DNA of 48,943 nt from Zancudomyces culisetae (taxonomy: Eukaryota > Kickxellomycota > Harpellomycetes > Harpellales > Legeriomycetaceae), in NCBI GenBank assembly GCA_001969505.1, contig LSSK01000552.1:1-48943 (forward strand). Direction: 5' to 3'. Below are positions 31,320-41,370 of the stretch, one piece after another. The position numbers were made by a program, and so were the translations under genes. How positions within the stretch are numbered: position 1 is the stretch's first letter; every line of letters begins with the position of its first letter. A model generated the notes under the pieces. The model was given only the letters and a program-made list of their open reading frames with translations. It was not told the origin of the DNA and did not search any database.

Positions 31320-34300
31320 ATGTTTGTAAATATGGTACACGAATTGAAAACAGAAATAAGGAATATAAAGAACCAAATAACTTTGGCACAGACAAATGTT
31401 AAGAAAAGAGCAGAAGTGCTGATAGCCGTTGAGGAGTCGATAAGAGAGCAGCAGAGAAATGCAGGCGAAAGTATAGAAGGAGAAATAAACGCTTCAAGCT
31501 ATGTAGCAGCATTATTGGCACTGTTGGATCAGCAGCAAAAAAACGACATAGAAATACAGGAAGGCAATGTTGAAGCAAACGAGGTGAAAGAGGCAATAGT
31601 GTATCTGATTGGAAGGGTAATACAGTATGTGCCAGAAAAGGTGTTACGCAGCCAATATTTTAGGATTATGGGTATTTTGAGTAATTCAGTAGATTTGAGC
31701 AGTGCTACTGAGACTGAATTGGTATCAATAATCTCGAGCATGGAAGCTTTGTTAAAGGGTCTGGACAGAAATGGGTGGCAACAGAGTGTCTCGTATAAAG
31801 GGTTGCAGGCAATTTTAATAATGTGCTTGGATTCAAGAGAAGAAGTACACAAAAGAGGAATAGAAGCGGTAAAAGTAATTATGCAGGAGGGATCAAAAGC
31901 AAAAGGCAAAAACACAAGTCAATCAAAATTGCAAAGTCAACACCCTATGGCAGTTGATAGTATAACTTTTGCAATGGAGATGCTAGAGAATGGACTTCAA
32001 CAGCAAGATGGAGCGGGTGGTGTTGATATAAGACAAGTCAAGTTAGTTTCAGCACTTTGTAGTGCTGTTCCAAAAGAAAAACTGGCATATATGGTATGGA
32101 GATTGATGGAGATAGCGACAATCAAAAATAAAGAACAACAGCAACAGCAACAACAACAAAAGAAGCAAAGAATTGGTGAAAATGGTGTTCATAATGGAGA
32201 TGCAAGTATTGAAGATGATGAAAATGAAGAGTTGGAAGAATTGGAAAAGATAGTAGAAGGGCTTATTGAAGGAATCCATCAATTGTTTAAGGCAGCAGTA
32301 GAACTAAAAGAAATAAACAAAGTAAAAGAACTTGTAGAGCAGTTGAGAAAGCAAAAGCCAGGAGCTAATAACAGCAGTGGTGGAGGAAATAGTAATGAAG
32401 GGGTGGGAGCGGGTGTAGGCAAGGCAATAGATGCAGAGATATGGATACGAGTGATGGAGGTGGTGGTTGGAGTAGAATACATCGAGGGTGTAGAGAGTAT
32501 GGAGTATTTGGGATCAGAGACGGCTGTTTCAGTGTTAGATGGAGCGCAAGTGTTGAATATATTTAGGGATATGAAGGGGTATTTAGAAACAGGTACTCAA
32601 CGAACCAAAAAGGCAGCTGCAAAGGGGATGAGGAGAATAATTCGAGAAAAGATAGTTACCAACTATAGCGGTAATAGCAGCGCGAATTTGCAAGCCATGA
32701 TGACAATGGAACAGGAGATTGGAAAAGAACTGGAAGAAGCGATGGGATACCAATATAGAAACGAATGGAAGGAAGTGTTCAAGCTAATTAGAGAATACAT
32801 GTATGTAGGACAGCCATTGTTGCCACAGACAGAGCCACAAGGGGTTAGTAATGAAGAAGTTAAATCACAAAAGAAAGGATTAAAGATGGTCAAGCTTAGT
32901 GAACAAAAGCAAAAAATAATTGAACATGTGGCAGCGATGCGCGGAGATCTAAACCAGCCGTTTAATGTTCAAAACGAAGTTGATAACATGTTGACAGCGA
33001 GTGTTAGAGCACTGGGACCACGGCAGTTCTTGCAGGTTCTTCCGTTGAATCTCGAGGCAATATTGACAAAGGATTACAGCACTAGTCGAACATGGGAGTT
33101 GCCATTGATGAAGGGAGGTATACAAGGAGCGGAAATTGGACACTTTATAAATGAAATGATACCAAGAGCAGACATGATGGGGCAGCAGAGCCGGGAGTTG
33201 TTGGTGTTGTCGTTATCGAGTGGACAGGATTCGGGTAATAACAGCAATGGTAAAGCAATACAGGCAAAAGTGCTCAAAACAATAGAAATGCAGATTTGGG
33301 ATTTGTTTGTGGAATATACTAGTAACAACCCAGTGGATGTAGAACAGAGTGTTACTAATGAGTTTATGCAGGAAATGATTAGACGTATTGTAGCAACACC
33401 TCAATCCATTGACAACAACGACAACAACAACATTATTAATGGTAGTGACAATCAATCCATAGCTATGGCTGACGAGGAAACACGTATCAAAGAAATGATT
33501 GTTAGTGGATTGAGAGGGCTGGCCAAGTATACAAAGACACTGATGCAGTCACAATCCGACAATTTGGGTACTACCAGTAACTGTGTAAATGTGGTGGTAC
33601 AGACAGCTCCTCAATTGATTTCAATTCTGTTTAATGAGTTGAATAGCAATGATTCCAATAATAATAATAATAATAATAATAGTGGTATAAACACCAGAAC
33701 AATAAATGCAGAGTTGATTAAGGAGACGGCTCGTGAGTATTTGGGACTTTGTAGCGAGCAGCAAGTTGTAGAATTGTACGGACAGTTGGATTCCATGGTT
33801 AACAACAGCGTTTCCAGTATAACCAACGGTGATAAAGATAGCAACGTTGATCAGGTATTGGTGATACTTGAGGTGTTGATTATTATAGCACCGTATTTCA
33901 ATTCGGAAATTGCTCAACAAATATTGAACAAGTACCTGGTTCTACTAAGTAACTCTGATAGTAGCAGCAGCAGCAATGATTTGTTTGATAATCAAGAGTT
34001 AAAAAGAAAGGTTTACAAACTAATAACCGAAGTTATTGGCAAGCTGGAAAACCAACCTTTAGTCATCCATGAGGTTTTGAAATCAGTTGTTATTTCCAAA
34101 AGTAATGATGCAAGCAATAATGCCTCCAGGAGTGGAGGGGAAGTATCCTTGGGGTTATCTGTGAATATCAAGGATCGTATAAAGCTGATTACAAAGTTGA
34201 TTGAAATGCAAATCCATGCTTATTCATCATTCCAGAATTTGGAGATTAGTACTCAAATGAATAGTGAAGCGGAAACTGTAACCAAACTGCTTATTGGAGA

Positions 34301-35597
34301 AACAGTTGTATACACCAAAAACATTAACGAAAAAATTCGGGTTTCAAGTCTTAAACTCTTGGAAAATATTGCTAAACTTACTATTCTTCGATTCAACATT
34401 GTAAATGGTAGTGGTAATGGAGGACTAAAATGGGTAATTGATGTAGTGGCTGCAGGTTTAGCTTCTCAATCTGCTGTAATGATATCCGCTACAATCAATA
34501 GCATTACACACTTGTTGTTACATTATTACAACGCCGAAACCAGCGAAAATAACAATAGTGTTGAAGGACTGGCGTATATCAACGAAATCTTTGATACAGT
34601 CATCTTGTTCATTACAAAAGATGTTTCTTCAAACAAGAAAAAGGACGGTAGTGGAAATGTCAAGAATAAAAAGAATGGAAATAAATCCGTTGGCAATGGC
34701 AATGGTAATGGTAATTTTGATGCTAAGAACTCGCATGAAATCATAAATAAATCAATCCTCAACTTTTTCAAGACTTACTCATCACTTATCAAGACTCAAA
34801 TTGAAAAGAATCGGCTGATGGTAATGTTGGAATTTATAAAAACTCATAATTATGGTAAAGGTAACAAGTACCTGTTGGTAAAATTTATCAAGATCTTTGG
34901 TAACGACTACATTTCACCACTCTTTATCGCCCAAAATCAGAACCAACCAGGTTCAAATACCCAGGAACTGTTGTCTCACTATAGACGGTTTTATAATAGC
35001 GTGGTCAGATTGATGAATCCAAACACCAACAAGGATGCCGATACTCTTGAACTCGATAACCTTACTGGTGGCAATAAAAATGGCAAAAAAGAAAAAAGAG
35101 ATAAAAGAAGAAATGCTCAACAAAACAAACAAATGCTTCTTGACGACTATATCTCAAATAACACCAATTCCAACACCAACAATGATAATGGTATTGATGA
35201 TGATGGTGATGGTGGTATGGCTATGGACTTCCTTTCCAAATCTGCCTTTTCTCGTTTTACAACCTTTAAAAATAACTCAAATAAAGGTTTGTTTGGCAAT
35301 GACGATGATGGAATCAACATTGATTTTAAAAATGGCAAACTTGTCGTTCCTAATGAACAATCACCAACAGATAACAATACCGGAAACCAAAATGACACCA
35401 AAAAACCATTTTCCATGTCAATGTCAATGTCAATGTCACATTCAACAAATAAACAACAAAAAGGTGTTGCTAATAGAATAAAAGATGCAAAGAAAAAGAA
35501 AAGCGATACACTAAAGAAAAATGCACGGTTCCAACCATATGCATACATTCCGCTCTCTGGAAAACCAAACAAAAACAGAAAACTAGTCAAAAACTAG
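31320..35597 (+). CDS. RRP12: Ribosome biogenesis/export protein RRP12
   Basis: 1425 aa from the first ATG at 31320 (a second in-frame ATG at 31332 is also plausible). HEAT-repeat protein with the NUC173-type region. Typical segments: ILIMCLDSREEVHKRGIEAV with HPMAVD downstream, NMLTASVRALGPRQFLQVLPLNLE, TWELPLMKGGIQGAEIGHFI, and the C-terminal FQPYAYIPLSGKPNKNRK, which matches the RRP12 tail. RRP12 binds pre-40S and pre-60S particles and helps export them from the nucleus. The gene is intronless. It carries a Gln tract near residue 272 (32136-32160), Asn tracts (33651-33680 and others), and a Met-Ser repeat near the end, all coded by simple repeats. Its stop is only 5 bp from the stop of PEP4 on the other strand. 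Confidence 0.93.
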   Translation: MFVNMVHELKTEIRNIKNQITLAQTNVKKRAEVLIAVEESIREQQRNAGESIEGEINASSYVAALLALLDQQQKNDIEIQEGNVEANEVKEAIVYLIGRVIQYVPEKVLRSQYFRIMGILSNSVDLSSATETELVSIISSMEALLKGLDRNGWQQSVSYKGLQAILIMCLDSREEVHKRGIEAVKVIMQEGSKAKGKNTSQSKLQSQHPMAVDSITFAMEMLENGLQQQDGAGGVDIRQVKLVSALCSAVPKEKLAYMVWRLMEIATIKNKEQQQQQQQQKKQRIGENGVHNGDASIEDDENEELEELEKIVEGLIEGIHQLFKAAVELKEINKVKELVEQLRKQKPGANNSSGGGNSNEGVGAGVGKAIDAEIWIRVMEVVVGVEYIEGVESMEYLGSETAVSVLDGAQVLNIFRDMKGYLETGTQRTKKAAAKGMRRIIREKIVTNYSGNSSANLQAMMTMEQEIGKELEEAMGYQYRNEWKEVFKLIREYMYVGQPLLPQTEPQGVSNEEVKSQKKGLKMVKLSEQKQKIIEHVAAMRGDLNQPFNVQNEVDNMLTASVRALGPRQFLQVLPLNLEAILTKDYSTSRTWELPLMKGGIQGAEIGHFINEMIPRADMMGQQSRELLVLSLSSGQDSGNNSNGKAIQAKVLKTIEMQIWDLFVEYTSNNPVDVEQSVTNEFMQEMIRRIVATPQSIDNNDNNNIINGSDNQSIAMADEETRIKEMIVSGLRGLAKYTKTLMQSQSDNLGTTSNCVNVVVQTAPQLISILFNELNSNDSNNNNNNNNSGINTRTINAELIKETAREYLGLCSEQQVVELYGQLDSMVNNSVSSITNGDKDSNVDQVLVILEVLIIIAPYFNSEIAQQILNKYLVLLSNSDSSSSSNDLFDNQELKRKVYKLITEVIGKLENQPLVIHEVLKSVVISKSNDASNNASRSGGEVSLGLSVNIKDRIKLITKLIEMQIHAYSSFQNLEISTQMNSEAETVTKLLIGETVVYTKNINEKIRVSSLKLLENIAKLTILRFNIVNGSGNGGLKWVIDVVAAGLASQSAVMISATINSITHLLLHYYNAETSENNNSVEGLAYINEIFDTVILFITKDVSSNKKKDGSGNVKNKKNGNKSVGNGNGNGNFDAKNSHEIINKSILNFFKTYSSLIKTQIEKNRLMVMLEFIKTHNYGKGNKYLLVKFIKIFGNDYISPLFIAQNQNQPGSNTQELLSHYRRFYNSVVRLMNPNTNKDADTLELDNLTGGNKNGKKEKRDKRRNAQQNKQMLLDDYISNNTNSNTNNDNGIDDDGDGGMAMDFLSKSAFSRFTTFKNNSNKGLFGNDDDGINIDFKNGKLVVPNEQSPTDNNTGNQNDTKKPFSMSMSMSMSHSTNKQQKGVANRIKDAKKKKSDTLKKNARFQPYAYIPLSGKPNKNRKLVKN

Positions 35598-35602
35598 ATC
35601 AT

Positions 35603-36895
35603 TTAGATGCTGTTGGCAAATCCTACCTGATGGTTGTCCATATCATAAACAGTATAGTACCTTCTCAGGAAACTGTCACCAATGATCCAGATTGGCCCAA
35701 GAGGTGGAGGAATATCCAAACCCATAAATGAACTGATACATGTTCCTTGTACATTCATGACATAATCTTTTCCTTCCAACACGAATTCTTTGCCTCCAAA
35801 TGTCATTGCAAATGGTGGCAATTCTGGCACTTTTGCGCAGTCAACAACATACTGGCCAGCAAAGTTCTTTTCGGCACCAATTTCCTTGTTGATTAGTTCA
35901 GCCAAATCCGAAGGAATGGCAATCAATGATGTACCTGTATCAATAGCTGCGCCCGTGTTCTCCAACTGAATCTTCTCCTTTCCAAACCGGATGTATTCCA
36001 AATCAACTTCCCAGTATCCCTTACGGCGGATTGGAGCATAGTGGATGTCTCCGGTGTATTTCTTCTCGTTAATTGCACCAAACAACAATTCTCCAACTTC
36101 TCCCTCTCCACTCTTCTCAGTATCTGTTAAATATACTGAGAACAAGTTGCGTTTCAACATCTTGTTGTTCATCATGGTATAGAATGGTGGAACAACCTTG
36201 TTGACCGAAATGGTGTCATACCCAAGCCCCAAAATTCCATCAAACTTACCAAAAATGAACGCAAGGCCTGGCTCCTTCAACGCCTCTGCAAAGTCTTGGC
36301 GCTCCAGTTGGATTTGGCCTATCTTGACTGCGTCATTGCTGACTATTCCCTCAATGCTTCCGCTACCATAGTGGATTTCAAACTTGGTTCCATTTGCCCG
36401 ATACGTGCTACTCTTTTCACTGTCGTATTTTTTGTGGAAGAAACATGCAATGCTGCTACACTTCTTGCTGGGAACCCACAAGTTGCTTGATCCTGTATCA
36501 AATACCACATTGAATTTTTGTCCTGGTGTTCCTATCTCGATTTCTCCATAGTACTGTGCGTTCATAAAGTTGCTTAGTGGTACACCATATTCACCCTCTC
36601 CTGCCACCAGCGTTTGCTCTCCTGCTTCTACCTCTGTTCCTATTTCCTCACTCTCTCTTGCTGCGATATCTGATAGCACTCTTTGTCCTCCGCTCTTGTA
36701 GAATCCTAGGTACTTGTGCCTCAAATTCCTCCCGGTATCCGCATATCTCTGCATCCTCTCTCCTATTGTCTCAGTGATTCTCTTGATTGGAACCTTCAAC
36801 GTTCCTGCTACGTCCTCGCTTCTGCCCTCTACCTTCGCCCCCATCATCATGGCTGCTGCCACTGACACAATCAGCCCTTTTTTTGTCATTACCAT
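35603..36895 (-). CDS. PEP4: Vacuolar aspartic protease (proteinase A)
   Basis: 430 aa, single exon. A hydrophobic N-terminal signal (GLIVSVAAAMMMGAKVEG) is followed by a propeptide to about residue 100, then the mature pepsin-like protease from about YGVPLSNFMNAQYYGEI. The two catalytic motifs are intact: DTGSSN with Asp133 and DTGTS with Asp319. The flap Tyr lies in HYGSGSIEG. Two disulphides are expected (KKCSSIACFF and DCAKVP...GTC). The length, the short loop pattern and the end NHQVGFANSI match fungal proteinase A, the activator of vacuolar hydrolases. N-glycosylation sites are few (NGT). A second Met two codons downstream could also start the protein. It converges with RRP12 with overlapping 3' UTRs. 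Confidence 0.93.
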   Translation of the reverse strand: MVMTKKGLIVSVAAAMMMGAKVEGRSEDVAGTLKVPIKRITETIGERMQRYADTGRNLRHKYLGFYKSGGQRVLSDIAARESEEIGTEVEAGEQTLVAGEGEYGVPLSNFMNAQYYGEIEIGTPGQKFNVVFDTGSSNLWVPSKKCSSIACFFHKKYDSEKSSTYRANGTKFEIHYGSGSIEGIVSNDAVKIGQIQLERQDFAEALKEPGLAFIFGKFDGILGLGYDTISVNKVVPPFYTMMNNKMLKRNLFSVYLTDTEKSGEGEVGELLFGAINEKKYTGDIHYAPIRRKGYWEVDLEYIRFGKEKIQLENTGAAIDTGTSLIAIPSDLAELINKEIGAEKNFAGQYVVDCAKVPELPPFAMTFGGKEFVLEGKDYVMNVQGTCISSFMGLDIPPPLGPIWIIGDSFLRRYYTVYDMDNHQVGFANSI

Positions 36896-39061
36896 CTTTA
36901 GTTTTTTTTCTCTTCTCTTCTCTTTTAATCTTGCGTTATTTGTACTTGCGTTTATATTTATTTAATCGTTTTTTATTATTATTCCTTTTTTTTATTTAAT
37001 ACACTACAACTTGATTTCTTAAAATGTTTAATGTTAAACCTGGTTTTATATTACTTTTTTATATTTTATTTTGTTTTTCCGTCATTCTTGTGTTTACTAT
37101 TTGAAACATAATCATGAAAATAAAATAAAGTGCAACAAAAAATAAACCGTTATTTTTTCTCTTTTTTTTTTGTTTTTCTTTTTTCCCTATACTGTTTTTA
37201 CCAATAGGATGAAATTAAATCCCAAGACATTAGTGTTAATTTTTGGCACCTATTACGCAACACTTTTTTTATTTTTTTTTATTATTTTTTTAATTTTTTT
37301 TTATCGCTTGTTTTCAAATCCCTTTTTACTCATTTTCCCTCCTCATTTCTCTCCTTTGCTTTCCTTTGCTTTCCTTAACTTTTCGTTACTTTTTTTTTTT
37401 GGTCTGCATATCTTGTTATTGCCCTTTTTATTACAATTTCATTTTTCCTACTTGGCAATCCCTCAAACCCTACCCTCAATTTTCTCATTCTCACAGAAAA
37501 TACATCTCTCCCCTTCCATCTCTCTATTTACCTTCCTCTTCGGTTACAGCTGCAGCATTTATAGATAGATGCTTCTTTTTTTCTTTCACTTGGTATATCA
37601 TTTATTTGATAAAGCTCAGCTTTTACCATCTCTGCCTTTTTTTTTCATTGTAAAACGTCAATGGCTGAAACTAAATTGATTTTATGATATGGTTCACATG
37701 ACCTCCCATCATCATCTTGAATAACAATCTACGGAAACACACGTAATCTGGTGAAATAAAAAGAGAGAAACATCCTATATTATAGCTCATAGCCATCTAA
37801 TTATTTAGTGATTGCAACTACAAACAAACACCTAGTGTGGATAATGATAAAGGTTCATTTCCGTATTTCTATCTCACCCTCTCCTTCACCCTCTCCCTTT
37901 CCGCCCCTCCCTCTAATCCTTTTACTTTTACTTTTACTTTTTGATAAAATAAAGACATAAAGTAGAAATGTATGAATAGTTAATATTTTGTAAATCCTGC
38001 CCAACAAAGACGTCCCACCAGGTGTATTACCAAGAACTAGTAATGTGACCAGCTCTTGTTTAACCGATACCATAGGTTGTTATTCGTGTTATTCATGTTT
38101 TTGTTTTTAATAGATATTTTGGTAGGTTTGGAATTAATACACGTTCTTTGCAAAGAAAAAATGAATGCTCAACAATACATTATCTTCCCCACTTTTTATT
38201 TTTATTTTTATCTATTTATTTTATTTTTACGCTTTCATTTCTTTACATTCTACTTGAATTATTTGTTGGTACATTTTCTTTCCCCGCCCCCCGCCCTCCT
38301 TCTTATCCTTCAACTTCTCCTGCTTATTAAAGATCGTGTTTGTACTCGTTGCACTACATCATCATTTATAAATAGGCGGATGTACGAATGTATTAATACA
38401 TGAATATCCAGAATGTAAACCATAGCCAGCTTATGGATGTTGATGTAAATACCTTGCCTGGTGTTTACAAAGTGAAAGAAGGTCAAGGATATCAACAGAC
38501 AAAAATATCTTTGTAAATATCCAAATCAAAACACTCTTTTCATCATCTTTTTTTGTTTTCTACATGTATGTTTATACTTGATCCTTGACTTATCCAGAGT
38601 TGTATATCAACTTCAACTATGATATTCACTAAAACTTTAATCTTAAATTACCTAAACTAAATAGCCCAGTTAAAGTAGAGAAAAAATTTTTTTTTCTTCT
38701 TCCTCCTCATTAACTTCCCCTCCCCAGCCCCTCCGAAAAAATTAAAACAAAGTCTCCAGATCTATTAGGTTTTTAATACAATTTTGATTATTTTTTGATT
38801 TGCGATTATTATCAAAAAATAATGAAAAATTAAAAAATTAACAACAGAAATATTATAGTTTGAATTATATTACATTACATTACAATACATGCCAGAATCC
38901 ATATACTTCAATATACCTTGATCAAAAATAAATAAATCCATCGATTCGAATTTACGATATACGGTATACGATATACGATATATAGTCTTTGGTATTCAGA
39001 GAGAGAGGAAAAGAGAGAAAATATAGATAACAAAGCAGTTTAGCAATATATATAATACAAA
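36896..39061. other. Divergent intergenic region between PEP4 and mL54
   Basis: About 2.2 kb, extremely T-rich on the plus strand near PEP4 (36896-37460), then AT-rich. It holds an A6T9 block at 38681-38695 and a TATACGA-type tandem repeat at about 38952-38983, shortly before the mL54 start. No coding or RNA gene recognised. Confidence 0.45.
38952..38983. repeat. Tandem (A)TATACG-type microsatellite
   Basis: Four imperfect copies of a 7-8 nt unit (ACGATATA/ACGGTATA) 80 nt before the mL54 start codon, possibly in its promoter or 5' leader. Confidence 0.6.
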
Positions 39062-39636
39062 ATGAGTTTTATCACTCCATTTCTAAAAGCAACTGCTGCT
39101 TCGAAAATCACCTACATTGCACCCCAATTCTACTCTCTAAATGTTGCAATTAGAAGGTTTACATCCAATACCTGTAAGTTTTCTTTTTCTTCCCCCCCCC
39201 CTTCTTTTCTTTCTCTCATCCTTACCTCTATAAATTTCCAAAATCTATAATAGCTAAAAAAAAAATCTAAAAACAAAAAATAAAACAAAAAGTGATTCTC
39301 ATTTAATCAAAAAAATATCAACATTAATTAGCCTCAAACACAAGTTCTAATGTAAATCCAACCGAACCCCCACGCGAAAAGTCTTATATTCTAAAAGGGA
39401 TGCCTCTAAAGGGTCTCAACTACTCCTCAAAGGGCGAAGAACTGATAGCGTTAGACGATTCAGAGTATCCCGAATGGCTGTGGACTCTGTTACAATCCAA
39501 AAAGGCCTCGGAAATGACAGCAAACGATATAAGCGAAAGCGATAGCTCCGACCCTCGTACTGCTAGACTACTGCTAAAGGCACAAAATAAGGCCGGTATT
39601 AAAAAGGCCAACTTTTTGAAGAAGAAAAAGAAATAA
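39062..39636 (+). CDS. MRPL37: Mitochondrial large-subunit ribosomal protein mL54, two exons
   Basis: Exons 39062-39173 and 39332-39636, intron 39174-39331 (GTAAGT...TTAG, phase 1); 417 nt, 138 aa. The N-terminal exon encodes an arginine/serine-rich presequence-like segment (MSFITPFLKATAASK, AIRRFTSNTS). The second exon has the diagnostic MPLKGLNYSSKGEELIALDDSEYPEWLWTLL, matching the mL54/MRPL37 core G-P-LKGL...K..DP.A..D..YP.WLW, and a basic KKANFLKKKKK end. It is a structural protein of the mitochondrial 54S subunit. The gene symbol follows the S. cerevisiae name. It converges with STE50, with 131 bp between the stops. Confidence 0.92.
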
Positions 39637-39767
39637 ACAGCACGACCCCTTCTCTCCTCTCTTCTCTCCCCAACCCCTTTTTTCTTTTCTTTTTATATCA
39701 TTTATTACATATTTATTTGGTATCAAATCTATTCTAGTATGTTTCTATTTTGTTTAGTATATCTGAA

Positions 39768-41268
39768 TTAAGTTTTCTTTTTTGGTCTAGTTCCGAAACC
39801 AATATCATCACCACCCGCGCCTCTAGAGATATTGTTATTATTACCGCCATTATTATGCTTTAGTACCAACATGGGATTTTCACCCAAATCTAAAAGTTGT
39901 TGGAATATTAACAAGGGTTTGTCCTGGCTCTTAAGCACGATTTCTCGCTGTTTCCGCTGTTTGCTACCGGAAGAATTATCGTGTTTGCTGGATTCACCCG
40001 GAATTAACAACCGTAGCTTATCCTTATCACCGTGTGGAGCTGCAAGCGCGTGTTCAAGCAAAGATGCAGGTGTACCACTGGTGATGGTCGTGCTATTTAC
40101 TGGCATCATGTTTGTTGGTGTTGTTGTTGTTGATGTTGGTATTGCTGCTGTTGGAGACGAAGGTGATAACCCGTTGGTGACAATTACTAGCTCGTAATCC
40201 CTCCAATCGCCCTTTATGTTGTATTTTTTGAGCGCATGTGGTAAAACTTTGTAGCATGGATCTTCAAGTCCTATTCGGACAGATTTGAAGGGATTCGCGT
40301 CTGATATTTCTAAAGTTGGTTTGGGTTTTTCTTTATGTTGTCTTGCTTCTTCTGTCTCAACGTCTCGCGCTTTAGCTTTTGCATTCGCATTTGCATTTGC
40401 CTTGTCTTTTCCTCCTTCACCTTCATTCTCTTGTTCCTGGGTTACCCTTTCATGACTTTTTTCAAATATATTGTTAGCATTACCCACACGATTTTCAAAA
40501 GTTCTGACTGATGTGAAATACCTACTACTCGTCGGACTAACATCTGTATCTCCACCAACATTCAAATTCTTTTTGTTTCGCTGCTCTGTTCCTACACTGG
40601 TATCACCTATCCCGCCAACTTTTCTTAGTTCCTCATCCCGCCTTTTCCTCAGTGTTGGGCTAGTAAGACTACCAGTACTATTGGCGCTGTTGCAGTTGGG
40701 ACTGTTTCCTCGTTCCAAATCCTCAATCTTTCTTTGCAATGTATTTACCTTTTCAATCAACATATCAATAGTTTTCTCCTGTCTTGCGACTCTATCTCGC
40801 AACTTGGACATTTCTAGATTGCTCTGTACCTGCTCCAAAAGCGGAATATATGTGTCTATTGTTTCTTGAATATTGAATTTCCGTTTGAGATGGTAAATTT
40901 CTTTGAGTATTGACATTCGAATGCCTAGCCTTTTAACTCCGATTTCCAACAATCCGGAATTATCCAGTCCTACTAGAACCTGTCCATCAATTTCGTGTTC
41001 TACTTATTTGAAACATTTGGATATTTTTTAGCTTTGTTTATTATCATATTATTGGGTTGGACAGGTACAAAAAGTACATTTAGTTAGCCGTCAAATGTGT
41101 TTGTAAAAAAAAAAATACATTAATAATAAACAAAGAAAAGAGGAGTTGCTTACCAAGTAGATTGTGTGAAATATCTGTAAATCCCTTTGCTTCAAACCAC
41201 TTGATTACTTGCTCAACAGTCCAAGACTCTACATTAGTCGATTCTAACGTGTAGATTTCATTATCCAT
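39768..41268 (-). CDS. STE50: STE50-like MAPK adaptor (SAM and Ras-association domains), two exons
   Basis: Exons (minus strand) 41268-41154 and 40999-39768, intron 41000-41153, phase 1; 1347 nt, 448 aa. The joint rebuilds a SAM domain: SWTVEQVIKWFEAKGF, then LLGEHEIDGQVLVGLDN and LGIRMSILKEIYHLK. A coiled coil follows (EMSKLRDRVARQEKTIDMLIEKV). The C-terminal part is a Ras-association domain: SVRIGLEDPCYKVLPHALKKYNI, WRDYELVIV, DKPLLIFQQLLDLGENPMLVLKH, with a long low-complexity insert. In yeast, Ste50 binds the MAPKKK Ste11 through the SAM domain and Cdc42 through the RA domain, serving mating, filamentation and osmotic signalling. The first ATG is at 41268; codons upstream of it are not needed. 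Confidence 0.92.
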
Positions 41269-41312
41269 TCTATACTCCAATTGATTCTCAGAATATGCAG
41301 ACAAGTGGTTAT

Positions 41313-41370
41313 ATTTGTATTTGTATTTCTATTTCTATTTCTATTTCTATTTCTATTTCTATTTCTATTT
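41313..41370. repeat. TATTTC microsatellite in STE50 5' leader
   Basis: About eight copies of the hexamer TATTTC (variant TATTTG at one end), 45-100 nt upstream of the STE50 start. On the transcribed strand it reads as GAAATA repeats. Confidence 0.8.

Noticed and set aside
37170-37653. Phe/Leu-rich open frames upstream of PEP4
   Set aside because: They arise from T-rich promoter or leader DNA; low complexity, no domain and overlapping frames.
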